Part shown: positions 21,377 through 31,980 of the stretch, one piece after another
How the letters are laid out: each line of letters begins with the position of its first letter
Numbering within the stretch: the first letter of the stretch is position 1
DNA from: Lunularia cruciata
Lineage: Eukaryota; Streptophyta; Marchantiopsida; Lunulariales; Lunulariaceae
Length of the DNA: 64,000 nt
NCBI GenBank assembly: GCA_948567375.1
Contig: OX419756.1
Coordinates: 48,090,552 to 48,154,551, forward strand
Direction: 5' to 3'
Position numbers and translations under genes: made by a program
Notes under the pieces: model-generated
Database searches by the model: none
What the model saw: only the letters and a program-made list of their open reading frames with translations
Told to the model about the DNA's origin: nothing

Positions 21377-21609
21377 TGATGGAGATAATCTTTCAACGTA
21401 TGGATAAACTATCCATGAGAGTTAGATTAATATGCACTCTAGGATTTGATGTTGCTATAGAAATCTTGGAACAACTTGAACCTTTTGTGTTCCCTAGAGT
21501 AGATTATTCTCAGATGGTGTTTGTCATGTATATACTCTATTAGTAATAGAGTGAGAGAAAAGAAAAGAAAAGAAAAATTTAGAGAAAAGAAAGATAGTGA
21601 GGGGTTAAG
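21377..21609 (+). other. A2 spacer between CCHC frame and gag
   Basis: This is a non-coding spacer with a purine-rich run (GAGAAAAGAAAAGAAAAG) just ahead of the gag start. The same spacer is present in A1 at 12397-12630 and, reversed, in A3. Confidence 0.5.
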
Positions 21610-22980
21610 ATGGGGAAACTTCTGGTTTTCTTTGGCAAGGATGGAGAAGATGTGGAGGCCTTTGTGAGAGACTTCAAGAGAGCTTGCATAGGAAACAATG
21701 AGAGGAGGAAGAATGAGTGGGCCTCATTATTACCAGATTTCTTTGAGGATGCAGCACTTACATGGTATGAGTCAAAATACCATGAGAGAGAGAGAGGAGA
21801 GATGGGGAAGAGGAGTCTTGGGAGACTTTGACTTTAGCACTCATTGAGAACTTTCTTCCTGATGAGAGTTATGAGAGACTAATGAGTGAGGTTACATTTC
21901 TCAAGCAAGGAGATGGAGAGAAAGTGAGAGTCTATGTGGAAAGAGTGGAAAAGTTAGAGTCCAGATTTCGCATAGTGTTGAGGAAGGGTGGGGATGATGT
22001 GGAGACTACAATGATTGGCATAGAGTCCATGCTCACCAAGAATTTTATGGGAGGGTTGAGACCACAAATTAGAAGCAAGGTGAGATATGAGAAACCTTCT
22101 TCCAAGGTTGAAGCTATCAAGATCGCAATCCGTATGGAGGAGAGTTTGGAAGGGGATGAGAGTGATTTGGTGGTGAAGGAGGTTGTGCATCCTCCTCAAG
22201 GCTACAAGTATGGTGGAACTTCTGATACTTTAGGGGCAAGGATTGCACCACAAGTAGTGTTTGCTTCAGTTCTTGCACCTCCACCAAAAGATCCACTTCA
22301 AACCATCACAAAACAACTTGCAGATCTCAAGATCAATGTGGTACAACTATGGGAGAAGAGAGAGGTGGATCAGAATGTAGGGAGAGGGCCTAGGAGTTAT
22401 GGAAACTATCCATATATAGGAGGCCAACCAGCCAACAATTTTAATGATAGAAATTGTTTTGGTTGTGGAGGAAGAGGCCATATCCAAAGGAATTGCCCAA
22501 ATTCCACTTACCATGGAGGAAGGGGCTATGAGGGAGCCAAGAGGGAAAGAGGGAAGTAGTGAAACCCAAGTGGCTCCTAATCCAAACAAAGGTAAGGGGA
22601 TAGCATCCATAGATGTGGTGGAGAGCAAGTATGAGAAGGGAGAGTGCTCAAACTCCAAGAGTCTTAATTTGGAGCTTTTGGCACAAGAGAAGAAGAGAGC
22701 TCGTTTTGCAGAGGATGTTCACTCTTCTCAAGGATTTACTTCAAGCAAGGATAATCCTATGTCTACTAGGAGCACTCGCACCTCAACACCATCAACAACA
22801 AAGACTCCAAGGAAGAAGTTGGGGATGGAGGACTTCTTGATCTCAAAGCAACAATGGAACTACAATGTGTTAGAGGATGTTGGTAGTCATAAGGCTAACA
22901 TGACAAGTGGCCAATTAATTGCTTTGAACCCTACCTTGAGAAAGGAGCTAAGAGGTGGTTTGAGTTCTACAAGGAGCAAG
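21610..22980 (+). pseudogene. A2 gag
   Basis: The start ATG at 21610 reads MGKLLVFFGKDGEDVEAF. A one-base shift near 21800 moves the frame, after which 21828-22559 is open and contains the capsid part and the knuckle CFGCGGRGHIQRNC. No B insertion is present here, so this copy and A3 define the empty site. Near 22540 the sequence reads GAGCCAAGAGGG where A3 has GAGCCAATGGAGGG, a small deletion that shifts the frame ahead of the linker to the protease. Confidence 0.85.
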
Positions 22981-22989
22981 AAGAAGAAG

Positions 22990-23562
22990 AAGGCAAAAGT
23001 TCCAGTATCAATGGGGGTGGTGGATGCCAAGCCAACACCATGGGAGGCTTGTGAATATGCCTCCAAGATTGATGTGAGAGTGAATGGTCACAACATCAAG
23101 GATGCATTGGTTGATGGAGGATCAGTAGTGAATGCCATGTAAGAAAGGTTGATGAAGAAGTTGGGTATGATACCCTCAAGACCTTCAATATTTGTGGTGA
23201 CCATGGAAAACAAGCAACAAGTTCGACCAGTAGGGGTGATGGATAAAGTGGTAGTTTCAGTTATGGGAGTTCAAAATCTCATAACTTTCCAAGTCTTGAA
23301 GGATTCAAGCTATGACTTACTTCTTGGGAGACCATGGTTGAGAGCAGCACGCACAACTGATCGATGACACAAAGGGTACTTGAGGATTGGGCCATCAAAC
23401 CATAGAGTCACAGTTCCTGTGACTGACACCACCAACACTTCACATTTAGATACACCATCTTCTGATTATTGGGAATTAGATTCCAAAGAAGGAGCTTCAG
23501 GTGTGGACACAAGCATGGAAGAGGAGACTTCCACGGAGGAGGAGGAATCTGAATCTGATTAA
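22990..23562 (+). pseudogene. A2 protease
   Basis: The active-site segment reads IKDALVDGGSVVNAM and is immediately followed by TAA at 23140-23142, where A1 has TCA. The partner strand YDLLLGRPWLR follows. A further TGA lies at 23365-23367. The TAA at 23560-23562 marks the protease/RT boundary as in A1. The acidic tail is conserved. Confidence 0.82.
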
Positions 23563-23565
23563 GAT

Positions 23566-25317
23566 GTGTATCCTTTGTCTGCTATGGATTTTGCACCTAA
23601 GCCAGAGGTTTTGAAGGACCCAGACAAATCACCATTGACACTTGAGGAGGTAGAGAGAAGGTTAGCTACACTCAAGTATGGCCCAAATGTTACCAAGGAA
23701 GAGAAGGTGAGATTTGAGGAGATTTTCTGCAAGTTCATCCATGTGTTTGCTTTTAGTTACAAGGATTTGAAAAAAGTCACCTTGGAGGAGCACAAGATAG
23801 AGGTGGATTCACATGCAAGGCCAATCCGCCAAAAGCAACATTGCATTAGCCCACCAATATCTTTGGTTATGAAGGAGGAGATTGATAAGCTCAAGGAGGC
23901 TGGATTTATCTTTGAGGTGGAGAATTCAGAATGGGTGTCTCCAATTGTCATTGTGAAGAAAAAGAATGGCAAGCTTTGGGTATGTGTGGATTACAAGAAG
24001 CTCAATGGTGTTACCAAGAAGGACTACTACCCATTGCCATTCATTGATGAGATCTTGGAGGAGGTTGCAGGTCATGAGAGGTATAGTTTTGGAGATAGTT
24101 ATAGTGGATATAACCAAATCAAGATTGCACCAGAGCATCAACAACTCACCACATTCACCACACCTGGGGGAACTTACGCTTTCAAGGTCATGCCTTTTGG
24201 GCTTTGCAATGCTCCAGCCACATTCCAACGGTTCATGAACAAGTTATTTGAACCTTTCATTGGGAAATTTTTGAGAGACTTCATTGATGACTTTTGTGTC
24301 TATGGGAGCAAGGAGGAGCACTTTGAGCACCTAATCAAAGTCTTGCAACGCTTGGATGAGGCAAATGCATCACTCAACCCAAAGAAGTGCATTTTTGGAT
24401 GTGAAGAAGGTCTACTGTTGGGGCACATCATCTCCAAGGATGGAATAGCAGTTGATCCTGAGAAGGTGAGGAAAATCTCAGACCTTCCATTCCCTTCAAG
24501 CTTGACAAAGTTACGCCTATTCTTGGGGATGGTTGGGTACTATAGGAGGTTCATCTTCTCATTTTCCAACAAGGCTTATGCATTGACCATCTACATGAAG
24601 AAGGGTGTAGATTACATGGTGATTTTGGAAGACAAGGAGGCTCTCAAAGCTTTTGAGGAGCTCAAGCAATCCCTTGTTGTAGCTCCAATTCTTGCTAAAC
24701 CTGATTGGAGTAAGCCTGTCATCCTCTACACTGATGCTTCTCATGTAGCAATAGGATGCACTCTTAGTCAATTAGACCAAGATGGGCATGATCATCCAAT
24801 AGCTTATTCTAGTAGGAAGATGGTTTCAGCAGAGAAGAACTACTCTGTCACGGAGAGAGAAGGGTTGGCAGTGATCTTTGGTCTCAAGAAGTTAAGACAC
24901 TACTTGATTGGAGGGAAAGCCACCATTGTCATGGATCACAAAGCTTTGAAGTACATCTTCAACAAGCCTAATGTTGAAGGGAGATTAGCAAGGTGGATGA
25001 TACTCTTGTCTGAGTATGACTACACCATTGAGGATAGGCCAAGAAAGAAACATGCAAATGCTGATTTGTTATCTAGAGCCTATGATCATGATGGAGATGA
25101 GCCAGTGGATGATTCCTTCACGGATGAGGAGCTCATGACAATCTCAATCACTCAAGAGGTTCCAATGGAGTACAAGGAGAGTGTGGATTTTGTGACAAAA
25201 GGTAACTATCCAGAAGGGATGCATGCTAGGGAGAGGAAGGCCCTTGCAGCAAGATCTAGACCTTACACAATGGTTGAGGATATTGTTTTTCACCAAGGAG
25301 CAGATGGTCTACTTTGA
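23566..25317 (+). CDS. A2 reverse transcriptase and RNase H (583 codons open)
   Basis: This is the longest intact pol frame of family A. RT residues about 100-270 include SEWVSPIVIVKKKNGK, YSGYNQIKIAPEHQQL, MPFGLCNAPATFQRFM and FIDDFCVYGS. RNase H residues about 390-500 include ILYTDASHVAIG, YSVTEREGLAVIF and DHKALKYIF. The frame ends at TGA 25315-25317, just before the integrase zinc finger. A1 has the same TGA, whereas A3 has CGA. Catalytic Asp residues are present in both domains. In A2 there is no upstream promoter or in-frame gag. Confidence 0.88.
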   Translation: MYPLSAMDFAPKPEVLKDPDKSPLTLEEVERRLATLKYGPNVTKEEKVRFEEIFCKFIHVFAFSYKDLKKVTLEEHKIEVDSHARPIRQKQHCISPPISLVMKEEIDKLKEAGFIFEVENSEWVSPIVIVKKKNGKLWVCVDYKKLNGVTKKDYYPLPFIDEILEEVAGHERYSFGDSYSGYNQIKIAPEHQQLTTFTTPGGTYAFKVMPFGLCNAPATFQRFMNKLFEPFIGKFLRDFIDDFCVYGSKEEHFEHLIKVLQRLDEANASLNPKKCIFGCEEGLLLGHIISKDGIAVDPEKVRKISDLPFPSSLTKLRLFLGMVGYYRRFIFSFSNKAYALTIYMKKGVDYMVILEDKEALKAFEELKQSLVVAPILAKPDWSKPVILYTDASHVAIGCTLSQLDQDGHDHPIAYSSRKMVSAEKNYSVTEREGLAVIFGLKKLRHYLIGGKATIVMDHKALKYIFNKPNVEGRLARWMILLSEYDYTIEDRPRKKHANADLLSRAYDHDGDEPVDDSFTDEELMTISITQEVPMEYKESVDFVTKGNYPEGMHARERKALAARSRPYTMVEDIVFHQGADGLL

Positions 25318-26435
25318 AGAGCAGTGGGTAAGGAAGAGTCTATCCTACTCATAAAGGAGTTTCATGAAGGTTTAGTATGTGGAGGACACTTTGCAGGAAA
25401 GGTGATTGCTTTCAAGATTCTAGATGCAGGTTACCATTGGAGAGGGATTTTCAAGGATTATCTTGATTATTGCAAAACTTGTCATGTTTGTCAAGCTTTT
25501 GCTAGAAAGTCTACATCCACTCCACCACTTAGATCAATTCTATTACTAGGACCTTTTGAGAAGTGGGGAATTGATTTTGTAGGTCCTCTCAATAGAACCC
25601 CAAGGAACAATCTTACATTGTGGTAGTTACTGATTACCTTACCAAGTGGGTTGAGGCTAGACCATTGAGGGGCAAGAATGAAGATGAAGTGGGTAGATTT
25701 CTTTATGAACACATTATCACTAGGTTTAGATGCCCTTTGGAGTTGGTATGTGATAGAGGAGGAGAGTTTACAAGAAGCATTACTACAGCCATGCTACGAT
25801 ATTTCTTTATCACACATAGAGTAACTACATCCTATAAGCCAAATTCCAATGGCTTGGCAAAGAGAACCAATCAGACCTTGTGCATGATGTTGGCCAAAGA
25901 TGCAGAAATGGAGGGGGCTAAACATCATTGGGACAAGAGGATTCATGCAGTTTTGTTGGAGTATAGGACAACCATGAAGGCTTCCACCGGATATTCTCCA
26001 TTTCAATTGGTGTATGGTATTGAGTCTACCTTACCTATTCACTTTGATCTTCCTACCTTCCAAAGCATTCATAGGAGATTGAAGAAAGCACAAGGAGGTG
26101 ATGTTGAGAAGTCAAGGAAGGATCAACTCATGGAGTTGGAAGAGGCAAGAGCAGTTGCTATGGTTTGAGTGGAGCAAGCCCAAAGGAAACAAAAGGAGAG
26201 CTTTGACAAGAGGCAAGGCAAGAAGAAGGTGGAGCCTTTCAAGGAAGGTGATTGGGTAATGTTGTTTGATTCCATTCGATTCAAGAGAGTGCAAAAGAAG
26301 TTTTTGCCTAAGTACTTTGGACCTTTCATAGTGGAGAAGGTGTGGGGCAATTACACCTATGATCTCAAGGAGTTGGGAGGAAGACACTTTGATAGGATTA
26401 ACCATGATAAGTTGAAGATGTACCATAGAAGGTAG
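25318..26435 (+). pseudogene. A2 integrase
   Basis: The HHCC finger (HEGLVCGGHFAG, CKTCHVCQAF) and core (WGIDFVGPL, VCDRGGEFT) are present. The catalytic Glu is Lys: the segment reads NSNGLAKRTN where A1 has NSNGLAERTN. A small indel near 25614 shifts the frame (one open part ends at 25626, the next starts at 25620). The TGA at 26166-26168 is shared with all A copies. The C-terminal part 26169-26435 is open and ends HDKLKMYHRR. Confidence 0.87.
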
Positions 26436-26471
26436 AGAGACCTTCACTTTGAGGACAAAGTGAAAACTTAG

Positions 26472-26483
26472 TCCGGGGGTAAA
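26472..26483 (+). promoter_or_regulatory. A polypurine tract
   Basis: TCCGGGGGTAAA directly precedes the TG of the 3' LTR. The identical sequence precedes the middle LTR at 20588-20599 and, on the minus strand, the A3 LTR. It is the expected plus-strand primer site. Confidence 0.65.
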
Positions 26484-27177
26484 TGTAACACCCATTTGTG
26501 CATGTGTGTGGTATTGTGATATTTAGCTTGGTATTATAGGTACTTAAGAGATATTATTTATATAGAGATAAAGGATGGTTCTATATTAGTCATGGTTAGC
26601 TAAAGTTAGTCATAGCTAAGATAGAGGGCACCTTACTTTAGAGGAAGTAGAAAAGATGAGCACCACTATTTTGGATTTTAGTGTGTTGACTTGGCATTAT
26701 TCCTAGGTGTTTGGCTTTGAGGAAAGAGTTGAGAACTCTTGGGCCCGCAAGCCATTTTGTTTTGGATTCTTCTATAGTCCAGGGATAGCCCATGTGAAGG
26801 AATCCTTGACTTAGTGGTTGGGTCAAGATAAGACCACATGCTTAGGGGAATATGCCCATGTGAATGGATATTCCTTTTTACTTTTTGACTTTACTTGTCT
26901 TTTAGTTTAGTAACTTGAGTTACTACGATAATTAGTAACTTTGGTACGGAACTATTTCACAAGTATATAAACAAGGGGTGAGGAGGTACTCAAATCATCC
27001 TTTCATTTGCAACTATCTCTCTCTCATTGAGTTCTCTAGTGAGCAATGTCTTGAGTCTTGGAGTGTTAGCCTTGGAGGAGTATGATGGAATTCGAGTTCC
27101 TTGCCTTCTTAGTCCATGGTGCGCTACCATAATAGCCATCACAGGTTCATATTGAGTGAGAGACAGGCCGGCTCACA
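26484..27177 (+). repeat. A2 3' LTR, complete (694 bp)
   Basis: It runs from TGTAACACCC to GGCCGGCTCACA and aligns with 10375-11064. It is followed without target duplication by a second, partial LTR. The array therefore does not end here. Confidence 0.92.
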
Positions 27178-27532
27178 GGTCAAGATAAGACCACATGCTT
27201 AAGGGAATATGCCCATGTGAATGGATATCCCTTTCTACTTTTTGACTTTACTTGACTTTTAGTCTAGTAACTTGAGTTACTACGGTAATTAGTAACTTTG
27301 GTACGTAACTATTTCACAAGTATATAAACAAGGGGTGAGGAGGTACTCATCATCCTTTCATTTGCAATTATCTATGTCTCATTGAGTTTTCTAGTGAGCA
27401 ATGTCTTGAGTCTTAGAGTGTTATCATTGGAGGAGTATGATGGAGTTGGGGTTCCTTGCCTTCTTAGTCCATGGTGCGCTACCATAATAGCCATCAGAGG
27501 TTCATCTTGAGTGAGAGATATGCCGGCTCACA
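27178..27532 (+). repeat. Partial terminal LTR of the A array (355 bp)
   Basis: It begins at GGTCAAGATAAG, which lies inside the LTR (about 10708 in A1), and ends GCCGGCTCACA. The GATCA after it pairs with the GATCT before 10375. It is the outer end of the insertion and reflects another recombination between LTRs. Confidence 0.9.
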
Positions 27533-27537
27533 GATCA

Positions 27538-28278
27538 AGCTCCCAAGTATCCTCTACAATTGTCATAGGAGTGGTAGATGTACTAATTGGCTATTACCTT
27601 GGGCCCTTGGGAGCAGTAGTATCATGCTCCCAACCACTAGAGGTCCCAACCTCAGTTTGGAAAACTCCCTCCAATCTGGCTCTCTCCATGTCACTATATC
27701 CATAGGGACATCAAAAAATTGATGTATTGCTAGTTACCTCAATCCAACTACCAAGTCCTTTTAGAGCACCCAAATATTTCATATTAAAGGCAAAACAACT
27801 TGTGTATCGCCTCTTGAACCTCCAAACTCTCCATCTTTCTTCTCTTGTAAGCTTGGGTCCAAGATCTGGCTCCCCAGTATCCTCTATAACTGTCATAGGA
27901 GTGGAAGATGTACAGATTGGCTGCTACATTGGGCCCTTGGAAGTAGTAGTATCATGCTGCCAACCACTAGAGGTCCAAACCTCAATGTGGAAAACTCCAT
28001 CCGATTTGGCTGCAAGCTCCATACATCCTCTGATTCTATCTCAAGAAGACCAAGCGTGTAATCCAAGTAGGCCATGCTGACTTGGATGGACCTCAAGTAG
28101 ACTTCTCTCATTAGTGGCCACTGGTTGTGTCCCAAGAATACTCTACCTACTTGGTCTATCACCCCCAACATGTGTCTGAATCATCTTGATAGGCATGGAG
28201 CTCACAAGTGTCCAAGTGGTGATCCCTATCAAGCACATCCTATGTTGCTTTGCCAAGCCAAGGCTCATAATCCAGGTC
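27538..28278 (-). pseudogene. Element C pre-RT fragment with tandem duplication
   Basis: The minus-strand frame at 27711-27896 carries LTREERWRVWRFKRRY and FAFNMKYLGALKG, the segment that precedes gypsy RT. Two similar blocks, 27539-27690 (Y1) and 27867-28017 (Y2), alternate with X2 (27690-27866). X1 lies across the A array at 10120-10374. Excising the array gives the order X1-Y1-X2-Y2, a tandem duplication of roughly 330-400 bp. The fragment ends at the A3 target AGGTC (28274-28278). Confidence 0.72.
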
Positions 28279-28971
28279 TGTGAGCCGGCCTGTCTCTCAC
28301 TCAAGATGAACCTCCGATGGCTATTATGGTAGCGCACCATGGACTAAGAAGGCAAGGAACCCCAACTCCATCGTACTCCTCCAAAGCTAACACTCTAAGA
28401 CTCAATACATTCTCTCTAGAGAACTCAATGAGAGAGAGATAGTTGCAAATGAAAGGATGATTTGAGTACCTCCTCACCCCTTATTTATATACTTGTGAAA
28501 TAGTTCCGTACCAAAGTTACTAATTACCATAATAACTCAAGATACTAGGCTAAAAGTCAAGTAAAGTCAAAAAGTAGAAAGGAATATCTATTCATATGGG
28601 CATATTCTCCTAAGCATGTGGTCTTATCTTGACCCAACCACTAAGTCAATGATTCCTTCACATGGGCTATCCTTGGACTATAGAAGAATCCAAAACAAAA
28701 TGGCTTGCGGGCCCAAGAGTTCTCAATTCTTTCCTCAAAGCCAAACACCTAGGAATAATACCAAGTCAACACACTAAAATCCAAAATAGTGGTGCTCATC
28801 TTTTCTACTTCCTCTAAAGTAAGGTCCCCTCTATCTTAGCTATGACTAACTCTAGCTAATCGTGACTAATGTAGAACCATCCTTTATCTCTATAAAAATA
28901 ATATCTCTCAAGTAATTGTAAAACCAAGCTAAATATCACAATCCCACACACATACACAAATGGGCGTTACA
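28279..28971 (-). repeat. A3 3' LTR (693 bp)
   Basis: It is the reverse complement of the A LTR. The host-proximal end reads TGTGAGCCGGCC and the internal end GGGCGTTACA. Together with 27178-27532 and 26484-27177 it forms a large inverted repeat. Confidence 0.92.
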
Positions 28972-29019
28972 TTTACCCCCGGACTAAGTTTTCACTTTGT
29001 CCTCAAAGTGAAGGTCTCT

Positions 29020-29700
29020 CTACCTTCTATGATATATCTTCAACTTGTCATGGTTAATCCTATCAAAGTGTCTTCCTCCCAACTCCTTGAGATCATAGGT
29101 GTAATTGCTTTACACCTTCTCCACTATGAAAGGCCCAAAGCATTTAGGCAAAAACTTCTTTTGCACTCTCTTGAATCGAATGGAATCAAACAACATTACC
29201 CAATCACCTTCTTTGAAAGGCTCCACCTTCTTCTTGCCTTGCCTCTTATCATAGCTCTCCTTTTGTTTCCTTTGGGCTTGCTCCACTCAAACCATAGCAA
29301 TTGCTCTTGCCTCTTCCAACTCCATGAGTTGATCCTTCCTTGACTTCTCTGCATCACCTCCTTGTGCTTTCTTCAATCTCCTATGAATGCTTTGGAAGGT
29401 AGGAAGATCAAAGTGGATAGGTAGGGTAGACTCAATACCATATACCAATTTAAATGGAGAATATCCGGTGGAAGTCTTCAGGGTTGTCCTATACTCCCAC
29501 AAAATTGCATGAATCCTCTTGTCCTAATGATGTTTAGCCCCCTCCATTTCTGCATCTTTGGCCAACATCATGCACAAGGTCTGATTGGTTCCCTCTACCA
29601 AGCCATTGGAATTTGGCTTATAGGATGTAGTTACTCTATGTGTGATAGAGAAATGTTGTAGCATGGTTGTAGTCATGCTTCCCACTGCTCTTCGAAGTAG
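29020..29700 (-). pseudogene. A3 integrase with core deletion
   Basis: After the RNase H end (GCAGTGGG) the sequence jumps to a point just upstream of the catalytic Glu segment, which reads NSNGLVEGTN. The HHCC finger and the first two catalytic Asp segments (about 455 bp relative to A2) are missing. The C-terminal part ends at 29020. The TGA between AVAMV and the VEQAQ segment is present as in A1 and A2. Confidence 0.85.
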
Positions 29701-31439
29701 ACCATCTGCTCCTTGGAAAAAAAAATATCCTCCACCATTGTGTAAGGTCTAGATCTTGTTGCAAGGGCCTTCCTGTCCCTAGCATGCATCCCTTATGGAT
29801 AGTTACCTCTTGTCACAAAATCCACAATCTCCTTGTACTCCATTGGAACCTCTTGAGTGATCGAGATTTTCATGAGCTCCTCATCCGGGAAGGAATCAAT
29901 GACTATCTCATCTCCATCATGATCATAGGCTCTAGATAACAAATCAATATTTGCATGTTTCTTTCCTGGCCTATCCTCAATGGTAGTCATACTCAGACAA
30001 GAGTATCATCCACCTTGCTAGTCTCCCTTCAACATTAGGCTTGTTGAAGATGTACTTCAAAGCCTTGTGATTCGTGACAATGGTGGCTTTCCCTCCAATC
30101 AAGTAGTGTCTAAACTTCTTGAGACCAAAGATCACTGCCAACCCTTCTCTCTCCATGATAGAGTAGTTCTTCTCTACTGAAACCATCTACCTACTAGCAT
30201 AAGCTATTGGATGATCATGCCCATCTTGGTCTAATTGACTAAGAGTACATCCTATAGCTACATAATAAGCATCAGTGTAGAGGATGAAAGGCTTACTCCA
30301 ATCAGGTTTAGCAAGAATTGGAGCTACAACAAGGGGTTGCTTGAGCTCCTCAAAAGCTTTGAGAGCCTCCTTGTCCTCCAAAATCACCATGTAATCTACA
30401 CCTTTCTTCATGTAGATGGTCAATGCATAAGCCTTGTTGGAAAATGAGAAGATGAACCTCCTATAGTATCCAACCATCCCCAAGAATTGGCATAACTTTG
30501 TCAAGCTTGAAGGGAATGGAAGGTCTGAGATTTTACTCACCTTCTTAGGATCAACTGCTATTCCATCCTTGGAGATAATGTGCCCCAAAAGTAGACCTTC
30601 TTCACATCCAAAAATGCTCTTCTTTGGGTTGAGTGATGCATTTGCCTCATCCAAGCGTTGCAAGACCTTGATTAGGTGCTCAAAGTGCTCTTCCTTGCTC
30701 CCATAGACACAAAAGTCATCAATGAAGTCTCTCATAAATTTCCCAATGAAAGGTTCAAAACCTTGTTCATGAACCATTGGAATGTGGCTGGAGCATTGCA
30801 AAGCCCAAAAGGCATGACCTTGAAAGCGTAAGTTCCCCAAGGTGTGGTGAATGTGGTGAGTTGTTGATGCTCTGGTGCAATCTTGATTTGGTTATATCCA
30901 CTATAACCATCTCCAAAACTGTACCTCTCATGACCTGCAACCTCCTCCAAGATCTCATCAATGAATGGCAATGGGTAGTAGTACTTCTTGGTAACACCAT
31001 TGAGCTTCTTGTAATCCACACATACCCAAAGCTTGCCATTCTTTTTCTTCACAATGACAATTGGAGACACCCATTCTGAATTCTCCACCTCAAAGATAAA
31101 TCCAGCCTCCTTGAGCTTCTCAATCTCCTCCTTCACAACCAAAGATATTGGTGGGCTAATGTGATGTTTCTTTTGGCGGATTGGCCTTGCATGTGATTCC
31201 ACCTCTTTCTTGTGCTCCTCCAAGGTGACTTCCTTCTAATCCTTGTAATTTAAAGCAAAAACATGGATGAACTTGCGGAAAATCTCCTCAAATCTCACCT
31301 TCTTCTCCTTGGTAACATTTGGGCCATACTTGAGGGTAGCTAACCTTCTCTCTACCTCCTCAAGTGTCAATGGTGATTTATCTAGGTCCTTCAAAACCTC
31401 TAGCTTTGGTGCAAAATCCATAGCACACAAAGGATACAC
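29701..31439 (-). pseudogene. A3 reverse transcriptase and RNase H
   Basis: RT motifs include SEWVSPIVIVKKKNGK, YSGYNQIKIAPEHQQL and FIDDFCVYGS. RNase H has the motif ILYTDAYYVAIG and then the segment YSIMEREGLAVIF, where the usual TERE is MERE. Frameshifts near 30760 and 29990 and stops at about 31233 and 30185 break it. At the codon where A1 and A2 have TGA (19432, 25315), A3 reads CGA. Confidence 0.87.
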
Positions 31440-31442
31440 ATC

Positions 31443-31980
31443 TCAATCAAATTCAGATTCATCCTCCTCCGTGGAAGTCTCCTCTTCCATGCTTGTATCC
31501 ACACTTGAAGCTCCTTCTTCAGAATCAGAAGATGGTGTATCCAAATGTGAAGTATTGGTAGTGTAAGTCATAGGAACTGTGACTCTATGGTTTGATGGCC
31601 CAATCCTCAAGTACCCTTTGTGCCATTGATTAGTTGTGCGTGCTACTCTCAACCATGGTCTCCCAAGAAGTAAGTCATAGCTTGAATCCTTCAAGACTTG
31701 GAAAGTCATGAGATTTTGAACTCCCATAACTGAAACTACCACTTTATCCATCACCCCTACTGGTCAAACTTGTTGCTTGTTTTCCATGCTCACCACAAAT
31801 GTTGAAGGTCTTGAGGGTATCATACCCAACTTCTTCATCAACCTTTCTGACATGGCATTCACTACTGATCCTTGATCAACCAATGCATCCTTGATGTTGT
31901 GACCATTCACTCTCACATCAATCTTAGAGGCATATTCACAAGCCTCCCATGGTGCTGGCTTGGCATCCACCACCCCTATT
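31443..31980 (-). pseudogene. A3 protease
   Basis: The active-site segment reads IKDALVDQGSVVNAMS. The usual D-G-G is D-Q-G, so the second position is altered. YDLLLGRPWLR and the acidic tail follow. The boundary to RT is a TGA where A1 and A2 have TAA. A further stop lies near 31763. Confidence 0.82.

Larger units (their letters stand above)
10375..27532 (+). mobile_element. Family A gypsy array: two internal regions, four LTR segments
   Basis: The array reads LTR (10375-11064), internal A1, truncated LTR (20600-20791), internal A2, complete LTR (26484-27177), then partial LTR (27178-27532). GATCT at 10370-10374 and GATCA at 27533-27537 flank it, matching at four of five bases. A second copy of the host sequence near 27863 supports GATCT as the original site. 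The whole array therefore occupies one insertion site and probably grew by unequal LTR recombination. Excluding nested B, one unit would be about 7.8 kb. The RT/RNase H wording and tRNA-Asp-type primer site suggest a non-chromodomain (Athila/Tat-like) lineage; that placement is an inference. Confidence 0.88.

Noticed and set aside
23926-24238. Recurrent 90-100 codon frames on both strands over RT (also at 18047-18359 and 30767-31079)
   Set aside because: They are shadows of the conserved RT frame and recur only because RT recurs.
27178-27532. Partial LTR as an independent solo LTR insertion
   Set aside because: It starts inside the LTR, has no target repeat on its left, and its right flank pairs with the far left end of the array.
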